Source: Ciborinia camelliae (taxonomy: Eukaryota; Ascomycota; Leotiomycetes; Helotiales; Sclerotiniaceae). Taken from it: a stretch of DNA of 64,000 nt. Positions within the stretch are counted from its first letter, which is position 1. Each line of letters starts with the position of its first letter. Where the stretch lies: positions 397,440-461,439 of the forward strand of contig JANPYM010000002.1 of the NCBI GenBank assembly GCA_025890175.1, given 5' to 3'. Below the pieces are notes generated by a model. That model was not told where the DNA came from. It did no database searches and saw only the letters and a program-made list of their open reading frames with translations. A program made the translations under genes and the position numbers. This document shows positions 1 through 12,246 of this stretch, piece by piece.

Positions 1-1013
1 CCAACAAACCCCATTCCACCCCATAAATAAAGTCAGCTCGCCGCCTTCAGCCTCCTAACACGAGTCACGACAAACCCACGCAAGATATTATCCCCAGAAG
101 TCGAATGAATCATCGAGGAAAAGGGCGAGATACCTCGTATTTCTTTCATCCATTTTGTATCTTTCCACTTTCTATCTTCCACCTTCCACCCCCAACATGG
201 CATTCCATCCACGATCAAATGGGCATGTCCCATGTCCCATGTCCCAATGATAGATATCTTGACTTGCGACGCCCCCCCTTCCTTCTTCCCTTCCTCCCCT
301 TCTCCCTTTCTCCCTTCCCCCCCTCACCTCCCTTAATTTTCAAACCCCCCTTAATTTTCAACCCCCATACATGGTACCCCAGAATGTCCACCCAAGAAAG
401 CATTGAGCAAGCGCAATATGGAAATTGAAAATCGAAAATTGAAAATCAAAAATCAAAAATCAAAAATCAAAAATCGAAAATTGAAAAATCGAAAATTGAA
501 AAATCGAAAATTGAAAAATCGAAAATTGAAAAATCGAACCGGTCAAGAAACATTCCATTCAAATCAAATCAATTCAAATCAAATCAACCCGACCCAGAAA
601 ATCACCAAATCACCAAATCACCAAATCACACAAACGAAAATGGTCGCGAGTCGAGTCGCGACCCCATGTGAAGATTCATAATATTTCCTCGGTTAACCTA
701 CCAAATGCCCCCTGTGTGCTCTAACCTTTTGTCCTAAAAATATGTCATTCCAATGCCATTTATCCGCCCACCCTTTCATCAATCCCATCCTCATATTACC
801 ATAAACCGTCAATATCAATACCAATACGAATCCCAAATGCGCGCCATATATGCAGAAGTAATGCTTCGAGTTGCAAAAACTTTTCAACGCCCATTCGCCA
901 TTTCCTCCCCTCCAAGGTCCCATCAGCTTGCACTTTGACAATTACCAATTTTTACCCAGACCCGCAGCCATCTATGTGGATAACCCTATAATATGATAAA
1001 GATACATACTCTT
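1..1013. other. Intergenic, low-complexity, no gene seen
   Basis: This stretch lies beyond the 3' end of the zinc transporter and holds no ORF with protein-like composition. It contains pyrimidine-rich DNA at about 270-330. An A-rich tandem array at 430-538 has a 7-bp CAAAAAT-type unit that changes into a 15-bp unit, TTGAAAAATCGAAAA, repeated about 3.9 times at 481-538. There are CAAATCAC-like repeats at about 600-628, and a small inverted repeat at 642-663 (8-bp arms GGTCGCGA/TCGCGACC, 6-nt loop). Confidence 0.7.
481..538. repeat. 15-bp tandem repeat, 3.9 copies
   Basis: The unit TTGAAAAATCGAAAA is repeated perfectly three times and then for 13 more bases. A shorter CAAAAAT array precedes it at about 445-475. 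The ORF that crosses it only reads the repeat as a K/N/R-rich peptide and is not a gene. Confidence 0.85.
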
Positions 1014-2351
1014 TCAAGCCCACTTCCCAAGTAACGCCATTAAACCCGCTCCCGCACACATGCATCCGAAAGCAAAAAGCATCATTTTCATCGAACTTTT
1101 ACGCATCTCCGGGTTGAACATGAATTCATGTGCCATCAACTCCACCAAACCTGTATATATAAGGATTCCAGCACTGATAGAATCAAATACTCCGTTGATA
1201 ATCATGGTCTTTTGACTACCTGGGGCAAATGTTGTACGAACACCCAAGCCAATAGCGATCGCAATAGGTGTCGTAAAGCCATAAGCTGCCCCCAAAGCCC
1301 ATGGCATCCAATTCTTCGTCTTTGGCCATTGAGCTGTGGCAAGTCGAGCTCCGAGACCAAGCCCTTCAAATGTTTGGTGGAAAACAAGGACGATGTAGAG
1401 AATGGTGAACTCATCACCTGTGACGGCAAGTGTGAGTCCAATAAATATGGAGTGAAATATGACACCAAATTCGAGAATGAAGAGTGCGGTCATTTGAGCA
1501 GCAAAATGGTCGATGTCGCTGTCTTCACGGTGTTCTCGTTGATGGCCGAGATGGTCCTCACCTCCGGGAGGGTATGACAAATCATCCTGTCGTCCAGGGA
1601 TACTTGATCTCTCTGGCTCTTCTCCGGCTGACGGTATTGGGTTATCTGAGATATCATTGTCATTTTCTAACGCGGCATTGGATGCTGGACGGCTATCCGC
1701 AATTTCTCTGTGACTGCTGCCCTCTGAAGGTGAAGATCCTTTTAATGCATCAAGCTTCTCATTCCGAGTACTTCGTTTTATAAGATCCTTTGCTGGATCG
1801 GCAGCTTCCAGGTCATGACTTTCCTCTCCAAATACATCGAATCGAGATGCCATGAGCTCAATGAAGAACATACTGAAGATTGTCATAAGGGCAATTCCTT
1901 CCGCCCAATCATATTCCGTGATTGGTCCAGTCAAGCAAGGGGAGGTCAAATTGGCTGAAGCGGGCGCTAGTAACTATGATATGATTAGTACAAATGTCGA
2001 GTAAATATGCTACTCCCGTCCGGACCGAAAACAGGAATCGGAAGAACACAACTTACATGTATGAAAGCCGTAGCTATAATCACACCCGATCCGAAGTATT
2101 TGGTGATAAAGAATGCGAGAGGCGGGACGTTCAATTTTTTTGATCTTGCTGCAGCGATTGGTAAAAGAGCACCTATTATTTTGTTCAGCTGAAGTTACCC
2201 TCGGGAATGAAAATCCATCTATGCCCGGAAGGAGAAACATACCCATCATTGACCCAAATCCAATTACGAAGATGGAGGATATCCGCAGACCCATTCGTCC
2301 ATCAAACTCATTTCCACTCCCACATGTAATCTCGACTGTAAATTCCGACAT
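1014..2351 (-). CDS. ZIP family zinc/iron transporter (Zrt1/2-like)
   Basis: This is a plasma-membrane divalent metal importer, most likely for Zn2+. I read three exons on the minus strand: 2243-2351, 2057-2172 and 1014-1973. The introns are 2173-2242 (GTATGT...AATAG) and 1974-2056 (GTAAGT...ATAG), giving 394 residues. The N terminus CGSGNEFDGRMG followed by the first membrane segment is the fungal Zrt1/2 signature. TM4 carries FHSIFIGL (His about 249) and TM5 carries FHQTFEGLGLG (His about 274, HxxxEG), the two metal-binding helices of the ZIP family. Between TM3 and TM4 is the usual long hydrophilic loop, here rich in Ser/Asp with a modest His cluster (DHLGHQREHRE). About eight membrane segments are visible and the protein ends GLMALLGKWA. 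Family assignment is firm. Metal specificity and high- or low-affinity type cannot be told from sequence. Confidence 0.93.
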
Positions 2352-4843
2352 TGTTATCGACCGGCAATGCTTCTGTCACCCGCAGGATATTATCTCTCCC
2401 CTAACGGATATCGGATTTTTGTGTCTGCTGTTTTCTCGGGTATTTTCGTGGGGTATCTTTATGCAATTCCTATGAGCCCCGCTACGCGTCGTCGTGGAAA
2501 ACCCGTATAGTATGTATGATTGTTCGAAAAGCCCCAGCAGAATCGAATGCCGTCGAATGGGTATAGACCGAGGGTATGAAACGAGGATATGGACCGAGAG
2601 TAAAGATAGGGGAGATGCAATTAGCCCAAGCTTAGTTCGAAGATTAAAAAGTTATATCCTCGATTCGTCGTGTGGTTTCCGTAGCTACTCCAAAAAGTTG
2701 ATCAGTATTATTCAGTAGGTATGGTAATGGTATGTATGTAGTACTAGTACTCCATTTTAAATGGGGGAAAAGGAAAAGGTCGAGTGATTAACAGATAGGA
2801 TTGGGCAATGAAAAGAAAGCAAGTACCTTGTGAGGTATCTGGATTCCGGATGAATGTTTGTATGGATGTGTGTGAAGACTGAAAAGGTACCGGTGCAACA
2901 ATCACAACTGATTTGGTTATACTGTGCTTGTACTGTATATATAATAGACGGATCTCAATGAGAAAAGAAATCGATATATGTAATGTAATCTTACAATAAT
3001 TCATCTACCTTCTCTGTACATCTGGGTAGGTATATGAGTAAAAGAAGAAAGTTGACATTAACATCAATATCAACATCGACATGGCCAAAAAGAGGAGGTA
3101 CGGAGATGCCCTATTCATGCATTCATGCTGGCAGGAAGTGTATAAACTGTGGGTACGCTAACATACCATCTACTATGTATGTAGGTAGGTACGAGGTACG
3201 AGGTGCCAGACTCCAGACTAGTAAATTACAAATAAAATATTCAGATTCTTTTGGTGCTCAGACTCCTCAAGAGTTTTTTTGACGGACATGAGAATTGGGA
3301 ATCGGGCATTGGGCATTGAGCATTGAGAGTAGGTACCTACCTACCTGGGTCCTAGATGGGATTGTTGTATCAAAATTGAACTCAAAAGAAAGTACGTGTA
3401 CACTTACACTGAATAGTCTTCTCGAGGGGGAAAACAGTCCTAACATAGAAATCCCAAAAATGAGAACCTTGATGGATACCTAAGCCATGATGAGTAAGCC
3501 ATAAATGACTTTGATCTAACCGATAGCGGCTAAGTGAGATCCACATGAGGGAAATCATCTTCTTTTGATTGGATACGAGGCACCACTGAATATCATAATT
3601 GCCCGAAAAAAAGCTTCAACTTGTCAAACTGTCAAACAATCAAACCCCTCAAAATTTCCTTCTAGCTTTCTTTTTACTTCAATGCAATAATGCAATTATG
3701 CAAACAAACACCGAAAATCTGATTAGATGTCGAATAATATGGCATAATATGATAATTCGCATCAAGGATCGGAATATCCATCCATACTTTATGAAGCGAC
3801 CTAGGTAGGTTGACGGTTACCTGCAGCGGTTTTCATGTTTTCATGTGAAGTGACCGGCCCATATCATTTTATATGTTGACAGTTGGCACTGGCTAGAATG
3901 ACATTTGGTCGTCTACACACGACATTGACATCGAGACAAGATGGACTTTTTCTTAACTGACGTTACAACAAGGTAGTAAGGTAGTAGTACTAACGGACTC
4001 TGTACCGGTACTGTACCTTACGTACAACGTTTGGTGCTCGTGCACGAAGCGGTCCGTTGCATATGCTTTGCATTAAAATATGTGACATGCAAGGGTTTGA
4101 AATGTGATATCGGGAAAATCCCAATAATAATAATATCTCTAATAATTTACAAGGAAATTTCAGCCATTCGGAAGGATCTCCGACCTCGGGAGTCACCAAA
4201 CGGAAAAGGGTTACATCACGTGAATGATATTTGCGGAGTATTTCCCGGATCTCCATCCGGGACGTCGATTTTGGGTATTATTTTATCTCGTTGTGGGTAC
4301 ACAACTTTTCCCGATCTCTTTTCTCCATCGCCTTTTAAAGTGTCGTATCCCGTATCCCCATCCTTGACTTGTGCCGTTTCGGCAGTCTGCCGATTTCTAT
4401 AATGGCTGGTAGTTTCAGCGATCATCATATCAAGTTTGCCGTTCTGTCGTGTCCACAGCACCGTAAAGTATCACTATCGGACTGCTTCTGGGCAGCTTGT
4501 AATGTGATGTGGCTTTTTTAGCCCATGATAGCCTTCAAAGTGGTCTGAGAGAGCTGCTCATTTCGATATTTGAGTAGAGCCAGGAAAGTAGAGCCAGGAA
4601 TCCGATATCGCCAATAATGCCTCCACAGTGTAACCCAAAATTATCAATGTGCCACACTGATATTTCTTCGGTATCCTAGCCAAGATAATACTGTGCGAGT
4701 CAAGGTCTCCTCGGATCTCGCTTGCGTCTCATCGGAATAATGTCCTTCAAAATCTCGAATATCGCCTGGTCATTGCCGAGCTCGCCTAATCTAGACGTCA
4801 TCATCTCAGCCGCTCGTTCACTTTTCCCAAAGAGCCCAATCAT
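2352..4843. other. Intergenic region upstream of ZIP gene, downstream of MDM10
   Basis: About 2.5 kb with no supportable gene. The part next to 2351 is the promoter and 5' UTR of the zinc transporter. TAGG/CCTA microsatellite patches occur at about 3180-3200 and 3332-3346. Small ORFs here (62-123 residues) lack domains and plausible splice partners. Confidence 0.6.
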
Positions 4844-6125
4844 TCACGAAGAATATTGCAATTCTAATCCCAGAGCCCTAAACGGTTGGTCTCTCTTCTT
4901 CATGTCAATCGAAGTCCCTAGTGTGAACAACAGCTCCTTAACTCTCCCCTCCCAAACCAACCCAACCTTCAAATTCTGATCAATCCTTGCTTTCAACACT
5001 CCTGCAACCTCGTCAGGTTTTTTTTCCTTCTCCAAGTCTACTTCATCGAGTTTCCATGCAAGCTTTGCTTCCATACTCCTTACCCTGCGCTCCTCAACCG
5101 CTGCTTTCATCCTCCACAACTCGCATCCAAGGACCAAGTCACTCTCATAACTATAGACATTGAAGTCTAGCCTTGAACATAGAGACAAGTTCTTGCCTGC
5201 TTTTACAGCATACGTCGAACTAATATTCCCCATCAACGGATTCAGCGTCAATGTCGCTGTCAGCGGTATCCCCTTATGTGCTGGTAATGTCGCAAACCTT
5301 CCTCCAACACTAACACCCCCTGATTTATTCAATGTCCCATAGTAAAGTTCCGCCCCTGCACTAAATCGTCCATAAAACTTATCATCAATCCTGGAGATCT
5401 GTTTAGGCGGCTCCGTAACCTCTTTCCTTGGATCCGGCCCAAAATTATATAATCCCCTCAACCCCAATAGTCCTCCATCAGTCGAATACAACGTCTCCGT
5501 ACTATATTTCCCCGTATCATACTGATGCAACGCCAATATCGTTCCCCCATTCCTCAGCCTACTGTCACTAACAGCCGTAATCCTCACCTGCTGCGTCGGA
5601 CTAATCCTCCTCAAATACAATGCCTCAAGCGTACTCTGCGGCAAATAAAGTCGTCCATAAAGTAACGTATCCCGTTTATCAACTCGTTTGCCCCCATGCC
5701 ATTGCTCCCACATCCATGATTCGTCGACCCTTCTCAGCTCCTGGATTTGTCGATACCCGCGTATTATTTCATGTAAATCAATCTTCGCACTCTGCGATAT
5801 GGTGCGAAGAGGAAGCGAGGAATAGAGGTAGGAGAGAGAGCCATCTACAAGCCCTACACTGCCTAGCGCATATGAAGTCGCGAAATTGGGAGAACTGAGG
5901 GATGAGAGATTGAATCGGAGACCGCCTGGAGTTTCAAAATCAAGAAGTCCTTTATACCAGAGAATATGAGCAAAATGTACTTAAATAATCCGTGAAAGGA
6001 AGATTGGGAGATGGGCAAAGAGAAGTACCTTTCGCAGTAGCAGTCAACTGCGAGTAAGAATTCTCATAATTCCATTTTGTCGCATTATAGAATGCAGACT
6101 GCACATAATCCATAAACTCCAACAT
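4844..6125 (-). CDS. mdm10: Mitochondrial distribution and morphology protein 10 (Mdm10)
   Basis: This is a mitochondrial outer-membrane beta-barrel. In the established family it is part of the ERMES ER-mitochondria tether and also associates with the SAM complex for outer-membrane protein assembly. Two exons: 6029-6125 (97 nt) and 4844-5949, with intron 5950-6028 (GTACTT...AAAG), giving 400 residues. Diagnostic stretches are the N terminus [19 protein letters not shown], then [53 protein letters not shown] and the C-terminal [12 protein letters not shown], a typical barrel-closing beta-signal. The start was chosen because exon 1 supplies the conserved N terminus. The ATG at 5713 is internal. 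The gene is divergent from mrt4 across a 380-bp promoter. Confidence 0.95.
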
Positions 6126-6505
6126 CTCCAGACAATATTCACCCGAGAATCAACACATCAAGCCCTGGGGTTTCGAGAAGAACAACAAAAGTTCCCCAAT
6201 TCGCAAACAAAGTAATAAATCTAAGCTCCAGTCGAAACCCATCAAATGCATCCCGATTCCCAAAACACAAAAACCCGGAACAACATTTACCCCCACTCCG
6301 ACCCCTACACCATTCCACCCCGCTATCCCCTGATAAGCCTAGCCCGAAATCTTATCACTATCTATCGCAAGCTTGTAAAAAAATTAAAAATTACCTCGAT
6401 ATCAAAAAAGCGCAATTCTCCATCCCCAATACATACTTCTCGACCCCAACTGCCCTTCCCTCTCAACTTAATTACCCACCACCACCCCTCCACACATTTC
6501 TCACC
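6126..6505. promoter_or_regulatory. Divergent promoter, mdm10 / mrt4
   Basis: These 380 bp separate the two start codons of oppositely oriented genes, so both core promoters and 5' UTRs must lie here unless leaders are spliced. The mrt4 side (about 6416-6500) is pyrimidine/C-rich, as expected for a fungal 5' leader. I saw no clear TATA element. Confidence 0.6.
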
Positions 6506-7498
6506 ATGCCTAAATCCAAGCGCGCGCGCGTCGTTCACCTCACCAAAGTCGATAAAAAGGGCAAGGAGCTTTCGCTCAAACTCTTTGCAAATGTGCGCGA
6601 ATCGCTCGATACATATCAACATTGTTTTGTCTTTAGTGTGGAGAATATGAGGAATACTTATTTGAAGGGTGTGAGAAATGAGTTGAGCGATTGTCGGTAT
6701 GTTATATTTTGAAGTTTGAAATTCCAGTTAGAGATTGAGGATCGTGGTCATTGATTTTGACCATCTGCGCTATTTGTGTGGGAAAATTGCCAATGGATTG
6801 AGGATTGAAAAGCAGCGTGAAGAGGAAGGAAGGGAAAGAAAACCAATTGGGGGAACGGAACGATTCGAGATATTGAAAAACATAATGAGAATAAATGCTA
6901 ATATACTTCCCCTTCACAGACTCTTCTTCGGCAAAACAAAAGTCATGTCCAAAGCACTCGGAAGCGACCCCTCCTCCGAATACCAACCAAACACTTCTCT
7001 TCTCTCCCCCCATCTAGTCGGCAACGTCGGGCTCCTCTTTACCAACCGTGAACCCTCCTCCATCATCTCCTTCTTCCAAGACCTCTCCAAAACCGATTTC
7101 GCCCGCGCCGGAACCGAAGCTAGTAGAAACTTCACAATCCCCGCTGGAATCGTCTACAGTATGGGAGGAGAAATTGCCGCCGAGGACGATGTTCCCATGG
7201 CGCATAGCTTGGAACCAGAATTGAGAAGATTGAATGTACCGACTACGTTGACTAAGGGAAAGATTACATTGGAGAATCCTTATTGTGTTTGTAATGAAGG
7301 GGACGTTTTAGATAGTAGGCAGACGAGATTGTTAAAGTTATTTGGAGTGGCTACTGCAGATTTTACTGTTCAATTACTTGCGTAAGTTTTTCTTTCTTTC
7401 CACTTAACACGATGATGGGTGTCTAATTCTAAAATAGATACTGGAGCGCAGCCAACCAAGAAGTAACAGAAATAGAGGCCTCGGAAATGAGCGAGTAG
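6506..7498 (+). CDS. mrt4: Ribosome assembly factor Mrt4 (L10/P0-like)
   Basis: Mrt4 is a nucleolar pre-60S assembly factor that occupies the P0 (uL10) site on 25S rRNA and is later exchanged for P0. Three exons: 6506-6696, 6920-7381 and 7438-7498. Introns are 6697-6919 (223 nt, long for this window) and 7382-7437, giving 237 residues, close to the about 236 of yeast Mrt4. The N terminus [20 protein letters not shown] and the segment [14 protein letters not shown] are characteristic. The downstream block ([49 protein letters not shown]) is the P0-like fold. The acidic P1/P2-binding tail of P0 itself is absent, which separates Mrt4 from P0. The protein ends in a short acidic EASEMSE. Joins were set by frame and by GT-AG. 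Confidence 0.95.
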
Positions 7499-8151
7499 AA
7501 GCAGTAGAGAAAGCAAAAAACATTTCGGATCGTCGTTTCTGTTCTAAACTATCATACAGTCAGAGAAGACTAGACTATGAGGCGTTTACCGGCGCCACGT
7601 TATTGTTATGGAATATATGTGTACTTCAAAAATTAAAACAGCAATTTCCTGAATGCTATGCCATGCCCGAGCTATCCATCTTACCCATGAACTTCATGTT
7701 TTTCCTTCCTTGATCGTACAGATAAAGAGCCATAGTCCTAACTAGTTGACAAATTTGCTAATGCACTAAATGAAGATGGTCAGGTAATACCTATTTCTTA
7801 CCTCTGATCATACCCCCCAGATCAAAGTAAGCCCCTAATACGTAAGAGAAACCAGCCACATCATACCAAACCATTGAGAGGAATACCGGATTGCTGAATT
7901 GTCGAAAAAGGTCGCAAAGGGATCGAATTACCAGAAAGAAGTTTGAAGGTGAGAGGAAAGCACTTTTGTCCTGGCTATCAAAACGCTGTCGAAAAAGCAT
8001 GCAAGTAGATTAGGCGACAACACTACCTTGGGTGAAGTGAAAACTTATATCGAAGAAACCGCTTACCCCTGGTGGAAAAGGGAGAGAAGATGGAAGATTC
8101 GAAAAACCCACCACAAGACTTTTGAACCCAACCCGGCCAGTCCTGTTGTAA
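7499..8151. other. Convergent 3' region, mrt4 / U1-70K
   Basis: Tail-to-tail intergenic region of 653 bp that must hold both 3' UTRs. No convincing coding sequence. The 69- and 104-residue ORFs here are out of frame with, or read on past, the U1-70K C terminus. Confidence 0.6.
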
Positions 8152-9802
8152 CTAATACCTTCGTAGTTTGCGAGGATCTTCTTCATAACCATTGTTGTCA
8201 TAAGGTCTCTTTCGTGAATCGTCTTCGCGTGGTCGGCCACCGTATCCTCCATCTCTGGGGCCATCTCTGGGGCCATCTCTAGGCCCATCTCTAGGCCCTT
8301 CTCTATCACGATATCCGCTACCATCCCGGGGTCTTACCGGCTCCATATTGCTGCCACTGCCACCGCGAGGAGGACCTCCATCGCGATCACCATAGCCACG
8401 ATTGCTGCTGCCACGGTATCCGCCGGATCTATCATCATATGAGCGGCCTCCACGAGATTCATACCCACCACTTGGCCCTCCAGGACCATTTCGATCAGGT
8501 GATCCTGCGCCGAAGCCCCCACCTCCTCTTCCGCCATATCCGCCGCCACTACCAAAGCCACCACGACCACCACCTCCTGGGCCAGCCGGTGCATTGGGGG
8601 GAGCATAGCCATTAGAGCCTCCATACCCACCACGATCACCTCTTTCGCCGAAGCCTCCGCGGCCTTGGAAACCAATTCCTCCTCGTCCACCACCACCAAA
8701 TCCGCCTCGGTCAAAACCTCCTCTGAAGCCACCGCGACCTCTACCACCATCAAAACCGCCTCGGAAGCCACCCCTGAAGCCACCGGGTCCTCCAGGGGGG
8801 CCATTGAACCCACCAGGACCCATTGGTCGTGGAACAGCAGCCTTTGTATATCCGCGACCTCCGAGTCCACCTCCGAGACGGCGAGGTACCCAGCCTTTCA
8901 CAGTTCGACCTCTCTCAACGTCTACCTTGATCCGACGATCTTTGATTCTGATACCGTCACAGTTTTCTAAACCAGCTATTCACGAAGCGCGAGCAAGGCG
9001 CAATTGTCAGTCATTTACCCATATTCATATACCTTGATCCGGGCAATACGAAGTAAAGAAAAGCGGAGACAAGAAGTGGGAACACCAAATATGTATGCCA
9101 ATTGCATATTCACGTAATGGATGTATGGGGAATATGGGGTTGTGATTAGCTTTACCTCTCATGTCCTTCTCCCGCTCGAACACTACGAATGCGTAACCGC
9201 GATGCTTCTTGACTTTCTTTCCAGGCTTTTCATGTTGGTGTGTGTCGACAACTATGCGAATCTGGAAGGAACCAAGGTTAGCATAATGTATTTATTAGAA
9301 TAGTTAAGAAAACATACTCTTTCGATAGGTCCAAATCGACCAAACTCGCGCTCCAAGTCCTTTTCAGTTGCTTCATAATCTAGTCGGCTAACAATAAGGG
9401 TTTTGAAAGCATCGCCTCGAATATTTGGATCCTCTTGTGGTTTGACTATAGAATCAGATTATTAGCAACAGTTCAGAGGCCCCGGTAGAAAAAGAGCCGG
9501 AGATGAAATGATGATGTAGAACAAAAAGGGTGGCCTTTACATGTTTTTGGGGCGTCCTGAATAATCTTTTCGTGGGCGTCCTTCTTCTCCTGCTTGATGC
9601 GATCTTTTCTCTGAAGCCAGCTCTCGGTGGGTGTATATTGATCGGTCTCCTTATATTCTTTCAGAGCTGGAAGATATGCAGCAAGACCAGTGACGGCAGG
9701 AGTTCTACGATCTTCAGAAGCGTGGTCTGAAGGCGGAACCCATCGCAAAGGGGGTCGAGGCGCGAAAAGCGCAAGAAGATTTGGTGGAAGTTTATCGGTC
9801 AT
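8152..9802 (-). CDS. U1 snRNP 70 kDa protein (U1-70K)
   Basis: Core U1 snRNP protein that binds stem-loop I of U1 snRNA in 5' splice-site recognition. Four exons on the minus strand: 9541-9802, 9318-9445, 9156-9261 and 8152-8975, giving 439 residues. The N terminus ([20 protein letters not shown]) is the conserved segment that wraps the snRNP. The RRM runs from about residue 102 to 185, with RNP2 [10 protein letters not shown] and RNP1 RGYAFVVF (about 151-158). After it comes the diagnostic [20 protein letters not shown] and [19 protein letters not shown]. The C-terminal half is Gly/Arg-rich with SYDDRSG, RGYGDRD and a short GPRD tandem (four copies, coded by near-identical 12-bp units around 8260-8305) instead of the long RS/RE tail of animals. 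The RRM is split by two introns (9262-9316 and 8976-9155). Confidence 0.95.
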
Positions 9803-10069
9803 TGTGAGTTATGAGCGATCCCCAAACGTTTCAGGTTGATGTATTTGCAGCCTTTGGGATAACTGCAAAACGATGGTGCTAAATAAAATGATGAACCGTG
9901 TCGCGTCGCAAAAGTGAATACAGGCCTAAATGGTGACCTGCGATTTGAGCTCCCAAGCTTAAAAAAGAAATCAGCACGTGATCCAAAAATTATTGCAATC
10001 GAAACCTCTCAATATAGTGATTTATCTGAATTTTGGTGTTTACATTTTGAGGTTAGCACAACAGTCAAC
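9803..10069. promoter_or_regulatory. Divergent promoter, U1-70K / mL43-type gene
   Basis: Only 267 bp separate the start codons of two head-to-head genes, so this must be a shared bidirectional promoter. No TATA box is evident, which fits constitutive housekeeping expression. Confidence 0.6.
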
Positions 10070-10589
10070 ATGAGAATTACAGGATTGAGGAAAACGACCA
10101 CCAGTCAGGTATGTATACTGTCAGTTCATGCAGTCAATTCTAGTTGACTAACATGAATTCAGAATGGTGTTGGCGCCTTCATACTTCAATGCGTACGAAT
10201 GGATTTTCATTACTGCGATTGGGCAGGCAGTTCCAAGGGCATGAAGTGAGTTATATTCCTGTACTCCAAAGCCGCTCCAGTACTTATGCTGCCGCAGTAC
10301 CTTCATCAAAAGCTCCCTCGCGGGCTTCGCCAAAGCCAATCCTCAAATCGAAATGACAGTGTCTCCTCGACCCTCCAAACACCCAGTTATCATTGGACAT
10401 TATCTCAATGGTCGCGAGAAGGCTATTTGCGTCAGGAATCAAGAACACGGACAGATATTGAAGAAGGCAGAGCTGCTGAGGGATGCGAGCGGAGAAAAGT
10501 TAAAGAGGGTCAAGAAGCCTGTGCGAAGTATCAACGAGAGTGTTAGAGGTATATGGAGTCCTTATCACAGTGGTGGAATTAAGGTTTGA
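10070..10589 (+). CDS. Mitochondrial large-subunit ribosomal protein, L51/S25/CI-B8 fold (yeast MRPL51-like)
   Basis: A mitochondrial ribosomal protein of the thioredoxin-like L51/S25/CI-B8 domain family, acting in mitochondrial translation. Three exons: 10070-10108, 10163-10245 and 10298-10589 (introns 10109-10162 and 10246-10297), giving 137 residues. Key stretches are NGVGAFILQC, DFHYCDWAGSSKGMN, ANPQIEMTVSPRPSKHPVI and GHYLNGREKAICVRN. These match the family pattern of a Cys/Trp-Gly-Gly-Ser segment followed by a Pro-Arg-x-x-His-Pro segment. For intron 2 I chose the acceptor at GCCGCAG (10297) because it restores GMN-TFIKSSLAGF in frame. The upstream CTCCAG acceptor (ends 10280) shifts the frame. 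Confidence 0.9.
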
Positions 10590-11301
10590 TGAGGCTATAT
10601 GGAGAGGATTGTTGTATCATACATAACAGCATTACTGGCGTTAAGGGTAGGAAATCATGGGTGCCGATGGTCCTGTGTCGAACGTTTCGGATGGGTGGAC
10701 GATATATTTATGAGCTGAACCACTCATTGAAGTTATGCTTTGCCATGAATTTTCCCTATTTGTGTCGATGCTAGCATTGGTCTACCCTGTTTGCTGTCTT
10801 TCAAAGCCATTTCTCGGACTTCATTGCCACAATAATGATCAGCAGCAAGTCCAAGTACAGCATGTCAGGGGAACGGTGCCCATAAAAATACTAGGTACTC
10901 TTTTCATGAAAATGGATACCGGAGATCAAGAACGGGAGCGACAGCAGTTGGTCTGAATTCAAGGCTTAGAAATTGCCCAAAAGTATGAAAAGTATATATG
11001 TAAGCTTGATATCATCTAGCTAAATCCCTCCATATAGTTGGCCGGTTGCAAGCCGAAATATACATGCGAATCTTCGCAATGCGCTTCAAATCTTACCGAT
11101 TATTACATTGGACATTGCTATTCACAGATCTATCTATCGACAGATTAGAATTTTCACGCACAACAAGCACGGTATTGCAATGTGGCTCTGTTGTAGTGTG
11201 ATATCTCTGAAACATATCGTACTGCCAGGACTTTTCTTTCTATTGCCTGGTAGGGTTAAATACCCAATTTACAGTCGTAATTCATGAAATCCTAAAACCG
11301 C
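10590..11301. other. Convergent 3' region, mitoribosomal gene / TPI
   Basis: This 712-bp tail-to-tail region has no gene I can support. A 73-residue ORF at 10735-10956 lies within the expected 3' UTR and lacks any recognisable domain. Confidence 0.6.
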
Positions 11302-12246
11302 TTACAAGTGGCTGTTGATAATATCAACGAAAGCTGGCTTCAATGAAGCACCTCCAACCAAGAAACCATCAATATCTTCCTGTTTGCACAAATCCTTGCA
11401 GTTCTTCTCGCTGACACTGCCACCGTAAATGATTCTGGTCTCATCTGCGGCCTTCTCGCTAACCTCCTTCTTCAACCAGGAGCGAATAGCAGCGTGCACC
11501 TCTTGTGCTTGCTCGGTGGAAGCAACCTTTCCGGTACCAATGGCCCAGATTGGCTCATATGCAATGACGATCTTCGACCAGTCTTGAACCTTGTCCTTGA
11601 TAGCCTTCAATTGTGTGGTGACAACCTCGATTGTCTTGTTGGACTCTCTCTGCTCAAGGGACTCTCCACAGCAGAAAATAACACCGATTCCTCCATCGAG
11701 AGCAGCCTTGGTCTTGGATGCAACGAATGAATCATCTTCTTGGAGAACAACACGGCGCTCAGAGTGCCCGAGGAGTGTCCAGGTGATGTTACTCTCCTTG
11801 ATTTGCTCAACGGAGATTTCGCCAGTGAAAGCTCCGTTTGGCTTATCGAAAACGTTTTGTGCTGCGACCTCAAGACCAGGTCTCAAGTGCTCGCGGGTAA
11901 GGAGAAGGTAAAGGGCAGGTGGAGCAATGACAACCTCTAAGTAAATAAAGTATTAGCGTAATTCTAGCCTGAAGTTATGAGCTTGGTAGAGTTGGGGAAT
12001 ATGAAAGTCAACAGGTTCCCCCTCCATCCTCAACAAATGGAGCAACATCAACTAAAGTAGATACACACCAGTATTTGGGTCCAACTTGGCATCGTTCAAG
12101 TATCCAACAATCTTCTTGATGGATTCAACAGATCCATTCCTGAAAACGAGAGCAAAATTAGCTGAAATTCTTTTACTTGGTGGGGGAAGAAAGTAAACAA
12201 GCTCTCACATCTTGAAGTTACCTCCGACGAAAAATTGGCGAGGCAT
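11302..12246 (-). CDS. tpi1: Triosephosphate isomerase
   Basis: Cytosolic glycolytic enzyme interconverting dihydroxyacetone phosphate and glyceraldehyde 3-phosphate. Three exons: 12209-12246 (38 nt), 12069-12139 and 11302-11936, with introns 12140-12208 and 11937-12068, giving 247 residues, the normal TPI length. All catalytic elements are visible: substrate Asn/Lys in the N-terminal GGNFKM, the His of LLGHSERR (about residue 94), and the active-site loop signature AYEPIWAIGTGK with the catalytic Glu at about 164. The phosphate-binding loops IYGGSVSE and FLVGGASLKP are also present. Exon 1 codes for only MPRQFFVGGNFKM. The strong, biased codon use fits a highly expressed gene. Confidence 0.97.

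Noticed and set aside
2825..2836. Zap1-like zinc-responsive element ACCTTGTGAGGT upstream of the ZIP gene
   Set aside because: The consensus ACCTTNAAGGT is 11 bp. This has a 12-bp spacing and a mismatch, and it is over 470 bp from the start codon, so it is not supported.
8334..8870. 178-codon minus-strand ORF over the Gly-rich tail of U1-70K
   Set aside because: Shadow frame of GGN-rich codons. The U1-70K frame is fixed by the RRM and the conserved segment after it.
10281..10297. Alternative intron 2 acceptor (CTCCAG, ending 10280) in the mitoribosomal gene
   Set aside because: It shifts the frame relative to the conserved downstream segment. GCCGCAG at 10297 restores the family sequence.
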